Made by a program: the position numbers and the translations under genes. The notes under the pieces are model-generated. The model searched no databases and had not been told where the DNA came from. It was given only the letters and a program-made list of their open reading frames with translations. Below are positions 1-5,604 of a DNA stretch of 5,970 nt, piece after piece. The stretch is from UBA5336 sp039815055 (lineage in GTDB: Bacteria > Pseudomonadota > Alphaproteobacteria > Caulobacterales > Hyphomonadaceae), in contig JBCCAA010000102.1 in assembly GCA_039815055.1 (NCBI GenBank), positions 1-5,970 of the forward strand. Direction: 5' to 3'. Each line of letters begins with the position of its first letter. Position 1 is the first letter of the stretch.

Positions 1-1082
1 CCTTGGCCAGCGACCGGGGCCCACTGGACGTGACCGGCTGGGCTCGTGACCTTTTCCCACTCATATTTGAGCAGGTTTTCAAAATAGGTCATGTCCCACG
101 TGTCTGGGGTTGGGGTCCACGGGCCTTCGAAGCCTGCCGTCGTGGTGTCATCCCCTCGACCGGACGCGTAGTCATTCATCCAGCCAAAGCCCATATTTTC
201 CATCGGTGCCCCTTCGGGCTCAACACCGACTTCACTTTCTGGTCCAGCGCCGTGGCCTTTGCCGAATGTGTGACCGCCAGCGACCAGCGCAACCGTCTCA
301 TAATCATTCATTGCCATACGGGCGAAGGTGATGCGCACATCATGCGCGGCGGCAAGCGGATCTGGCACAGCATCCGGGCCTTCTGGGTTCACGTAAATCA
401 GACCCATCATCACCGCGCCAAGCGGCGTGTCGAGCTTGCCAGCATCGGCGTCTGGCGCCTGATAATCGCGTTGACCTGCGTAGCGGCTATTCTCGTTGCC
501 AGAGGCCGCGAGCCACTCATTTTCCGGGCCCCAGTAAATGTCTTCTTCCGGCTCGAACCAATCGGCGCGACCGCCAGAGAAGCCAAATGTTTTCAGGCCA
601 CAGACTTCCATGCCGACATTAGCGGAGAGGATCATCAGGTCAGCCCAAGAGATCTTATTGCCGTACTTTTGCTTGATCGGCCAAAGCAGGCGACGGGCTT
701 TGTCCAGGTTGCCATTGTCTGGCCAGCTGTTTAGCGGTGCGAAGCGCTGTGAACCAGAGTTTGCGCCACCGCGACCATCATAAGTGCGGTAGGTCCCGGC
801 ACTGTGCCACGCCATGCGCACGAAAAAGCCAGTATAATTTCCGTAATCGGCGGGCCACCAGTCCTGGCTGTCCGTGATCAGCTCAGCGAGGTCTTTTTTC
901 AGCGCGTCATAATCGATCGACTTGAACGCTTCGACATAATCGAAATCATCCTCAAGCGGGCTGACTTGCGGCGCGTTCTGGTTGAGAATTTTGACGTTAA
1001 GCTGCTCGGGCCACCAACTTTTATTCGCCAGGTCGCCGGTCTTAAAGCCGTGGCGTACCGGGCATTTCATATCATCTGCCAT
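1..1082 (-). CDS. katG: Catalase-peroxidase KatG, N-terminal half (3' end outside window)
   Basis: Bifunctional haem enzyme that removes hydrogen peroxide by catalase and broad peroxidase activity. The minus strand reads open for 360 codons from the ATG at 1082 and runs off the window edge; the family is usually about 720-750 residues, so this is the N-terminal haem domain. The distal haem site is visible as R89, W92 and H93 in the RMAWHSAGTYR stretch. The three residues of the KatG-specific Trp-Tyr-Met crosslink are all present (W92, Y230 in GLIYVNPEG, M256 in RMAMND). The proximal haem ligand is H271 in GGHTFGKGHG. The start is supported by AGGAG at 1088-1092, five bases upstream. The segment between the DIYWG motif (181-185) and Y230 looks about 15 residues longer than in the E. 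coli or M. tuberculosis enzymes as I recall them. No frameshift is seen. The identification is firm; KatG subclade is not determined. Confidence 0.97.
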   Translation of the reverse strand, partial: MADDMKCPVRHGFKTGDLANKSWWPEQLNVKILNQNAPQVSPLEDDFDYVEAFKSIDYDALKKDLAELITDSQDWWPADYGNYTGFFVRMAWHSAGTYRTYDGRGGANSGSQRFAPLNSWPDNGNLDKARRLLWPIKQKYGNKISWADLMILSANVGMEVCGLKTFGFSGGRADWFEPEEDIYWGPENEWLAASGNENSRYAGQRDYQAPDADAGKLDTPLGAVMMGLIYVNPEGPDAVPDPLAAAHDVRITFARMAMNDYETVALVAGGHTFGKGHGAGPESEVGVEPEGAPMENMGFGWMNDYASGRGDDTTTAGFEGPWTPTPDTWDMTYFENLLKYEWEKVTSPAGHVQWAPVAGQ

Positions 1083-1121
1083 GAGGTCTCCTATCTCAGT
1101 TTTGTGCGATTTTTTATCTGG

Positions 1122-1157
1122 GTATGGAATTATACTGGCAAGGTACGCCGCCAAGGG
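1122..1157 (-). promoter_or_regulatory. Probable katG promoter
   Basis: Read on the minus strand, a perfect TATAAT -10 box lies at 1129-1134. A weak -35 candidate (CCCTTG, 1152-1157) sits 17 bases upstream of it. Transcription would start near 1122, giving a leader of about 40 bases before the katG ATG. A strong -10 with a poor -35 is typical of activator-dependent promoters, which fits peroxide induction. The boxes are seen directly; their activity is inferred. Confidence 0.55.
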
Positions 1158-1185
1158 CTATCGATCCAATTAATAATAACGCTAT
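1158..1185 (-). promoter_or_regulatory. Possible OxyR-type binding region upstream of katG
   Basis: Two ATAG half-sites (minus strand, 1158-1161 and 1182-1185) flank an AT-rich centre just upstream of the weak -35 of katG, where OxyR usually binds. OxyR sites consist of ATAG/CTAT elements with an 11-base period. Here the outer elements are 24 rather than 22 bases apart and the inner elements are degenerate, so the match is poor. The proposal rests mainly on position and on the known OxyR control of katG in many proteobacteria. Confidence 0.25.
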
Positions 1186-1334
1186 CCGCCAAAGGTTTTG
1201 ACTATACCGAGTGAATCCTGCGCCGCGCTCAACTCGCGCGAGAGGATAAGACGATTGCATTCTCCGGAACTGTTGCGTTTACTGCTGGTCTAGGCCTTGC
1301 GTCACTGAAAGAGGGACGATTGCAGAGTTCGCTT

Positions 1335-1340
1335 AGGAGG
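1335..1340 (+). promoter_or_regulatory. Strong ribosome binding site for the exported-protein gene
   Basis: A perfect AGGAGG lies eight bases before the ATG at 1349. It fixes the start of a protein with no recognised homologue and indicates that the gene is genuinely translated. Confidence 0.85.
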
Positions 1341-1348
1341 CGAAAACT

Positions 1349-1951
1349 ATGCCATTTTGCAACAAATTTCTGGCGATTTTCGCTGTTCTCGTTCTGCTTA
1401 GCGCCCCGGCGTTCGCCGACGGCACACCCGGAAAACCTGTCAATCGTGGACCGGAGCCTGTGCAAGCCCACCAACCTGTTCCCCCAGAGCCCGGCTGCTA
1501 CCTAATCGAAGACGGCCGTGCCTGGTCCTGCCCGGCCCATCCTGCGACGAAGATCAAACCGGCCCCCGTGATTGAGAAACAAAGCGCCTCAACGCCCTGC
1601 TGCGGTACGTTTAAGCGCACCATTGTGAAAGAGCATCCGCCGGTCGTCACCAAGCGTACCACAACGCATCGCAAGGCCCCGACACAGCACATCGTCAAAC
1701 ATTATCCAGCAGAGACCGTACGTACGGTTCAAACTTCAAATGAAGTTCGGCTGGACATGGCAAGCTTTACTGGCGGCGTCGGATCAGGCGTCGATGGCGG
1801 ATTCTATGGCGGAGGCGGCGGCGCCATCGTGATCTCCAGCGGACGGAGCTTCTCTGGCGTGCTCAGCCATAGCGCCTCTCAGTTCACCTTCCGGGGTCAT
1901 CGCGGCGGCAAGAAGCGCGGCGGCGGCGGTGGACGTCCCTGCGGCTGCTAG
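1349..1951 (+). CDS. Exported Cys-containing, Gly-rich protein of unknown function
   Basis: This 200-residue protein is not recognised. Residues 1-23 form a classical signal peptide: a short N-terminus with one lysine, a hydrophobic core at about 8-19, and an A-F-A cleavage motif before D24. The mature part begins Pro-rich (about 28-48) and has six cysteines (C50, C61, C84, C85, C198, C200), an even number that could form disulfides in the periplasm. A basic Thr/His/Lys-rich stretch covers about 89-120. Gly-rich runs lie at about 142-158 and 186-195, and the protein ends in RPCGC. Low complexity and basic charge suggest a structural or surface-associated protein rather than an enzyme. The gene stands alone on its strand, divergent from katG and convergent with the SDR gene. 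The perfect Shine-Dalgarno and the signal peptide support a real gene; any function would be a guess. Confidence 0.82.
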   Translation: MPFCNKFLAIFAVLVLLSAPAFADGTPGKPVNRGPEPVQAHQPVPPEPGCYLIEDGRAWSCPAHPATKIKPAPVIEKQSASTPCCGTFKRTIVKEHPPVVTKRTTTHRKAPTQHIVKHYPAETVRTVQTSNEVRLDMASFTGGVGSGVDGGFYGGGGGAIVISSGRSFSGVLSHSASQFTFRGHRGGKKRGGGGGRPCGC

Positions 1952-1963
1952 AACAGGCCGCGA

Positions 1964-2911
1964 TCACGCCTGATCTCGAACCCATCCCTCGACATTCGCA
2001 AGGAACGCCGCTTCCAAACGGGTCGCGCTGACCGTCTGCAAGTCTGACGGAAACGGCCGCGCTCGGCTCATCACTTCTGACAGGTTGATCAGGCGGCGCA
2101 GACGCTCCGCCGAGCGTGGACGCAATTGTGGTAAAATCTCGTCTTTGACGCGCTGAGGCGGGATCAGCTCAATGCCGCTCAAGTCGCGCCCGAAGGCCTC
2201 CGCCGTTGGCGTTCCGACCTGCATCATTTGTCCAATCGTCAGAGCTGCATCGCCCGCCGTGAGCCAATAGGTCCGCCCCCAGTCAGGCACCGCGACCACG
2301 TCGGTGATCGCCTCCGCAACCCAGTCCACCGGAACAAAATCGCATTGCGTATCGCCCGCCAGGGGAAGGATCGGCAAGCGCCCTCTCAACACCGTCGCAA
2401 TGAACATGTGAAAGCCTTGATGGCTGGCAATCTCGCCGGTCTCTGAATGCCCTGCAATGATCGAAGGGCGGATGATCGTCCAATCGGTCTTGCTGTCCCG
2501 GACGAGGCCCTCAGCCGCGCGTTTCGAGGCCACGTATTCTGACGCAACCGGCGCAGCAGGGCCGTACGCTTCTGAGCAATAAGCGGTCGACACGAAGTGC
2601 AATCTGGCGTTCGCTGCCTCAGCCAGGTCCACCACGTGCTGCACGCCTGAAATATTCGTCGCACTCAGCTCGGGCACTTGTCCGCTCATATCGGTGATCG
2701 CGGCGCAGTGAACGATCGTATCGATCTGATCGCAGAGCGCAGCATAGTCCGCGGCATCGAGCCCCAATTTGGGGGCGCGAATATCAATCGCGATCTGCGG
2801 CAGGTCGCTCTCCGGGCGGGTCCGATGACGCGCCACAAGCAATCGCGCCTGCGGCAAACGCCCGACAAGCTCGCGCCCAATCACACCACTGGCGCCGGTC
2901 AAAAGGATCAT
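1964..2911 (-). CDS. Extended SDR-type NAD(P)-dependent epimerase/reductase family protein
   Basis: A 315-residue Rossmann-fold protein of the extended short-chain dehydrogenase/reductase group, closest in style to the NAD_binding_4 (thioester reductase or male-sterility-like) subgroup. Visible motifs are the nucleotide-binding TGASGVIG at 5-12, D43 of the DIR motif, HCAA at 68-71, the conserved N86, VSTAY at 107-111 and the catalytic Y126-x-x-x-K130 pair, followed by the RPSII strand. The C-terminal third is the variable substrate domain, so the substrate (sugar nucleotide, acyl thioester or other) cannot be read. I chose the ATG at 2911 because GAGG at 2920-2923 lies eight bases before it. 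A GTG at 2920 would add three residues but overlaps that ribosome site. Its 3' end lies 12 bases from that of the exported-protein gene. Family is confident, reaction unknown. Confidence 0.9.
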   Translation of the reverse strand: MILLTGASGVIGRELVGRLPQARLLVARHRTRPESDLPQIAIDIRAPKLGLDAADYAALCDQIDTIVHCAAITDMSGQVPELSATNISGVQHVVDLAEAANARLHFVSTAYCSEAYGPAAPVASEYVASKRAAEGLVRDSKTDWTIIRPSIIAGHSETGEIASHQGFHMFIATVLRGRLPILPLAGDTQCDFVPVDWVAEAITDVVAVPDWGRTYWLTAGDAALTIGQMMQVGTPTAEAFGRDLSGIELIPPQRVKDEILPQLRPRSAERLRRLINLSEVMSRARPFPSDLQTVSATRLEAAFLANVEGWVRDQA

Positions 2912-3034
2912 AGGTCCCACCTCATGGCGCCATTAACGGCCGGTAGGACGAAGAGACAAGTCAATCAAATGTGAGATGTGCCGTGACCTGATTTCCGAAA
3001 CCGGATCTCCGGAACATCCGTCGGCCGTTTCAAC
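2912..3034. other. Spacer between the small membrane protein and the SDR gene
   Basis: This 123-base gap lies between two genes on the minus strand. Reading leftward, a TTGACT or TTGATT -35-like element occurs near 2957-2966, but no good -10 follows at the right distance. The SDR gene may have its own weak promoter here or may be read through from the M48 unit. Confidence 0.4.
2999..3014 (-). terminator. Weak terminator-like hairpin after the M48/membrane-protein unit
   Basis: About 20 bases past the stop of the small membrane protein, the minus strand reads CCGG-AGAT-CCGG followed by TTT. The stem is only four G-C-rich pairs and the T tract is short, so it is at best a weak terminator or a pause site. 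It could equally be a chance palindrome. Confidence 0.2.
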
Positions 3035-3382
3035 CTATAACAACAAAATTAGAATCAAGTACGTCCAGTAGGCAATAACCCCCATCACCAGCCCGAAAAC
3101 TCGAATGCTGGTCTTCCAATTGAGACCACCATCGAGCAAAATGAAAAGCGAGGCGCTTCCGCCAGAAACCCAAAAGCCGAGCATGACAAGCAGCTTGGCG
3201 TTCTCCAAACCGTTTTCGACACGTTCAGACGTGCTCGTCACAAACCCAAAGATGAATCCAAGCACAAAAACCAAAGCGGTTATCGCGAACGGTAGAGCAA
3301 AACCCTCGCACCACCATTTTACGAACTGGCTTTTGGAGAATGTTGGCCACCAGTCCGGTCCAGGATCATCGGGCTCGCGCAT
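3035..3382 (-). CDS. Small three-helix membrane protein downstream of M48 peptidase
   Basis: A 115-residue protein that I do not recognise. It has a polar, Trp-rich N-terminus (about 1-26, with W11, W12, W23 and W24) and three probable membrane helices at about 28-48, 64-83 and 93-114. The C-terminus ends directly in a run of leucines within the last helix. No catalytic motif is visible. The ATG lies six bases after the stop of the M48 peptidase gene, and its AGGA ribosome site (3387-3390) overlaps that stop codon, so the two are almost certainly co-transcribed and translationally coupled. That suggests a role at the inner membrane linked to the peptidase, as partner, regulator or substrate; this is inference from context only. 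Confidence 0.8.
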   Translation of the reverse strand: MREPDDPGPDWWPTFSKSQFVKWWCEGFALPFAITALVFVLGFIFGFVTSTSERVENGLENAKLLVMLGFWVSGGSASLFILLDGGLNWKTSIRVFGLVMGVIAYWTYLILILLL

Positions 3383-3388
3383 CTTGTC

Positions 3389-4306
3389 CTAACGCAGCCG
3401 CCCGCAGCGGCGCTCATACATCTCGATCGCCGCGGGCATCCATTGGCGGAAATTCTCGGCGCGGGTTTCGGAAGTTGGGTGCGTGCTCATCCATTCAGGC
3501 GGACGTTGGCCACCGCCAATCTGTCCCATACGTTGCCAAAGCTCCGGGGCCTCGCGCGGGTCGTAACAGGCGCGCACCAGGAGCTCCAATCCGATCTTGT
3601 CGGCCTCTGTTTCATGCTCTCGCGAAAAGGCCATTAGCCCGCCCTGCGCCGCCATGCCCATAGCTTGACGCACCATTTGCGCCTGGCCGGGATCCATATC
3701 GCCAAGACCAAGCCCGACGGCGACGGTCCCGATTTGTGCCAGACGGCTATTGCTCATCCGCTTGGCTCCGTGATGCGCCAGGGCATGGCCGATCTCATGG
3801 CCCATCACCACGGCGAGCTTGTCGACATCCCGAATATCTTCCAGCGTCACCTGGCCATCATAATTGCCGGTAATGTCGAGAATGCCGGTATAGATCGCGA
3901 CATAGCCCCCCGGCAGGCAAAACGCATTCGGCTGCTCGGATTGGATGACATTGAACGTCCAATCGAATTGCTGCGCCACAGGTTCAAACGTGAAACCGGC
4001 ATCGAGATAGTCCTGTTCCATCTCGATCGCTGCCACCCGCAGCCGCTCACCGATCTCATTGACCGTGTCATAGACCTGCCGCCCGGCAATATCGCAGCTT
4101 GAGCTTCGACCAGAGCAAATCACATTGCGGCCTTCCTGTTGCAGCATTTGCCCATAGGACTGCGCGCCGAGCTCACTCGCCTGATCGATGTAGATCGTGT
4201 TGAACTCGCTTTTGCCAGAGTACGGGTTCACTTCCTGATTGGAGAAATAATAGATCGCGAGACCAATCAGCGCGATGATGATGATCCCAAAACGGCCGCC
4301 TGGCAT
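3389..4306 (-). CDS. Membrane-anchored M48 family zinc metallopeptidase
   Basis: A 305-residue M48 peptidase. This family contains envelope quality-control proteases such as HtpX, LoiP and BepA. An N-terminal hydrophobic segment (about 6-22, with basic R5 before it) acts as a signal anchor, so the catalytic part should face the periplasm. The zinc site is complete: HEIGH at 170-174 gives two His ligands and the catalytic Glu, and E232 of the ExxxD motif (232-236, within SREHETEAD) gives the third ligand. The preceding strand motif LPGGYVAIYTG (131-141) is typical of the family. No TPR repeats follow, unlike BepA, and there is no lipobox Cys, unlike LoiP. I chose the ATG at 4306 because a perfect AAGGAGG lies six bases upstream; a GTG at 4336 would add ten residues but lies upstream of that ribosome site and inside the CtrA-like box. 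It leads a two-gene unit with a small membrane protein. Confidence 0.94.
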   Translation of the reverse strand: MPGGRFGIIIIALIGLAIYYFSNQEVNPYSGKSEFNTIYIDQASELGAQSYGQMLQQEGRNVICSGRSSSCDIAGRQVYDTVNEIGERLRVAAIEMEQDYLDAGFTFEPVAQQFDWTFNVIQSEQPNAFCLPGGYVAIYTGILDITGNYDGQVTLEDIRDVDKLAVVMGHEIGHALAHHGAKRMSNSRLAQIGTVAVGLGLGDMDPGQAQMVRQAMGMAAQGGLMAFSREHETEADKIGLELLVRACYDPREAPELWQRMGQIGGGQRPPEWMSTHPTSETRAENFRQWMPAAIEMYERRCGRLR

Positions 4307-4325
4307 GCGCGTCCTCCTTGTCCCG

Positions 4326-4341
4326 TTAACCCTCACTTAAC
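4326..4341. promoter_or_regulatory. CtrA-like binding box TTAA-N7-TTAAC
   Basis: TTAA (4326-4329), seven bases, then TTAAC (4337-4341) is an exact match to the CtrA full-site consensus of Caulobacter-type alphaproteobacteria. The opposite strand also reads TTAA-N7-TTAAC. A third TTAA follows at 4343-4346. The box is 20 bases upstream of the M48 ATG and 110 bases before the isomerase ATG. In the rightward direction it adjoins a possible -35 (TTAAGC, 4343-4348) placed 17 bases from TATGAG (4366-4371). The match is seen; binding is inferred, and it requires the host to have CtrA. Confidence 0.55.
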
Positions 4342-4342
4342 C

Positions 4343-4371
4343 TTAAGCCCGGGCGTGGGGAAGGCTATGAG
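4343..4371 (+). promoter_or_regulatory. Candidate rightward promoter for the isomerase-PqiA-MBL cluster
   Basis: TTAAGC (4343-4348) and TATGAG (4366-4371) are separated by 17 bases. Neither is a strong sigma-70 element, but the pair directly follows the CtrA-like box, the arrangement seen at CtrA-activated promoters where the box overlaps the -35. The predicted transcript would start near 4378, leaving a leader of about 70 bases. A TTGCTG at 4396 with GACACT at 4419 is an alternative, equally weak pair. Confidence 0.3.
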
Positions 4372-4450
4372 ACCAGTTCAGTCCGCGATCAAAGATTGCT
4401 GAGCGCCGAGCGCTGTGGGACACTCAAGGCCATCCAAGATGGGAGGCGGC

Positions 4451-5050
4451 ATGGCGCAAAAGATCGAGATTTGGTTCGAGTTTGCCAGCACGTATTCCTA
4501 CCTCACAGTCTCGCGCGCCGCGCCGCTTTTGGAAGCTGCGGGCGTGCCTTTCGCGTGGAAGCCCTTCCTGCTCGGACCGATTTTCAAGGCCAAAGGCTGG
4601 GACACGTCCCCGTTCAACCTGGATAAAGCCAAAGGCAATTACATGTGGCGCGATGTGGCGCGCCGGGCTGAGCGTTTCGGCCTGCCCTTTCAGCGCCCTC
4701 CGATCTTCCCCATGCACACGGTTCAGGCCGCGCGGATCATGACCGCGGCGCTGGAACAGCCCTGGTGCGGCGCCTTTGCCCAAGCGGTCTTCACGGCGGA
4801 GTTCGCCCGCGGCGAGGACATATCAGACCCGGCCGTGCTCACCCGCACGCTTGAGACCTGCGAGGTCGACGCGGCGCACTGGCTGGATGCCGCCCAGTCT
4901 GACGAAACCAAAGCTGCTTTGCGCGCACGCACCGACGAGGCCGCGGCGCTCGGCCTGTTCGGCGCGCCGAGTTTTCGGGTCGGCGAGGAGCTGTTCTGGG
5001 GCGATGACCGCCTCGAAGATGCCTTGATCTGGGCGCAGGAAAGACGTTGA
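4451..5050 (+). CDS. 2-hydroxychromene-2-carboxylate isomerase family protein (DsbA-like fold)
   Basis: A 199-residue member of the HCCA isomerase/kappa-GST group of thioredoxin-like proteins. The founding member NahD isomerises 2-hydroxychromene-2-carboxylate in naphthalene breakdown using glutathione; many genomic members lie outside any aromatic pathway and have unknown substrates. The N-terminal strand and active-site loop read WFEFASTYSYL (8-18), with S13 at the position of the catalytic Ser and no CxxC, so this is not a disulfide oxidase. The cis-Pro loop GAPSF (171-175) and the C-terminal FWGDDRL (182-188) are family hallmarks. The length is normal. I chose the ATG at 4451 because GGGAGG precedes it by four bases; a GTG at 4415 would add a 12-residue unconserved tail. 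No aromatic-degradation gene is nearby, so a general glutathione-related role is more likely than naphthalene catabolism. It heads a plus-strand cluster. Confidence 0.92.
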   Translation: MAQKIEIWFEFASTYSYLTVSRAAPLLEAAGVPFAWKPFLLGPIFKAKGWDTSPFNLDKAKGNYMWRDVARRAERFGLPFQRPPIFPMHTVQAARIMTAALEQPWCGAFAQAVFTAEFARGEDISDPAVLTRTLETCEVDAAHWLDAAQSDETKAALRARTDEAAALGLFGAPSFRVGEELFWGDDRLEDALIWAQERR

Positions 5051-5082
5051 CCGAGGGCCGCACCCCCGGCAACACTAGCTCC

Positions 5083-5589
5083 ATGAGCGACACTGCAACG
5101 CCCACCGACGCCGAAAGCCAGAAGCCGCTCCCGATCTGGGACGTGCTCAGCGAGATGGCGCTTTATGCCTCAACCGCGCTAATTGTGACCGGGCTGATCC
5201 TACCTTCAATCTGGAAGCCCAATACGTTTGGCTTTGGCGGCCAGGAGTATAATCTCTATGGCATCGTCCAGACCTTGTTTGAGAGTGGCTTGCCCTTCCT
5301 GGCGCTGGTCGTGGTCTTCTTCTCAGGCATCTTTCCGCTCGCCAAGACGCTCACCGCCGCGATCATTTTCCGCCAGGGCGCGCATCCGAGCCCGAAGCTC
5401 GCCATGCTGCTCAATGTGCTCGGCAAGTGGTCGATGCTCGACGTCTTCCTCGCGGCGCTGCTGATTGGGATCAGTCAGATCAGCATTTATATCGGCTTTG
5501 AGACCCGCGCCGGCCTTTATTACTTCGCGCTCGGCGTGCTGCTCAACAATGCGGCTACGATGCGCCTCACTTTCACCCGTTCCAAATAG
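5083..5589 (+). CDS. Single-domain PqiA family (paraquat-inducible protein A) membrane protein
   Basis: A 168-residue inner-membrane protein with one PqiA domain; E. coli PqiA carries two. Four probable helices lie at about 24-42, 70-91, 118-137 and 143-157. Family signatures are FFSGIFPLAK (79-88), at the end of helix two, and GKWSMLDVF (114-122), leading into helix three. In E. coli, PqiA works with the MCE protein PqiB in envelope lipid transport; no MCE gene is visible here. The start is uncertain. The ATG at 5083 gives a natural N-terminus but has no clear ribosome site. A TTG at 5047 overlaps the isomerase stop as TTGA and has AGGA six bases upstream, giving 180 residues and translational coupling. 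The gene lies 15 bases before the MBL hydrolase gene, so all three are probably one operon. Confidence 0.9.
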   Translation: MSDTATPTDAESQKPLPIWDVLSEMALYASTALIVTGLILPSIWKPNTFGFGGQEYNLYGIVQTLFESGLPFLALVVVFFSGIFPLAKTLTAAIIFRQGAHPSPKLAMLLNVLGKWSMLDVFLAALLIGISQISIYIGFETRAGLYYFALGVLLNNAATMRLTFTRSK

Positions 5590-5604
5590 CCCTATTTAGA
5601 GCCC

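Larger units (their letters stand above)
1083..1348. other. Intergenic region between katG and the exported-protein gene
   Basis: This 266-base spacer separates two divergent genes. Its left half holds the katG leader and promoter. In its right half I see no convincing -35/-10 pair for the rightward gene. It does contain a 10-base palindrome at 1233-1242 (CTCGCGCGAG) and a 10-base direct repeat GACGATTGCA at 1250-1259 and 1315-1324. The short reading frames crossing this region resemble nothing I know and lack supporting signals. Confidence 0.6.

Noticed and set aside
3..1214. Long plus-strand open frames (3-734, 804-1214)
   Set aside because: They lie opposite katG, whose protein has all the family motifs in an unbroken frame. 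The plus-strand products show no known features and the frames are antisense shadows.
1233..1242. Palindrome CTCGCGCGAG
   Set aside because: It has no loop and no T tract, so it is not a terminator. A GC-rich 10-base palindrome is not rare in this composition.
1250..1324. Direct repeat GACGATTGCA at 1250-1259 and 1315-1324
   Set aside because: There are only two copies of 10 bases, with no conserved flank or symmetry. It could be an operator pair, but chance is as likely.
2933..2937. TTAAC upstream of the SDR gene as a second CtrA site
   Set aside because: Only one half-site is present; no TTAA occurs seven bases away on either side.
3665..4102. Plus-strand open frame of 145 codons within the M48 region
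   Set aside because: It is antisense to the peptidase containing the HEIGH and ExxxD zinc motifs. No ribosome site or recognisable product supports it.
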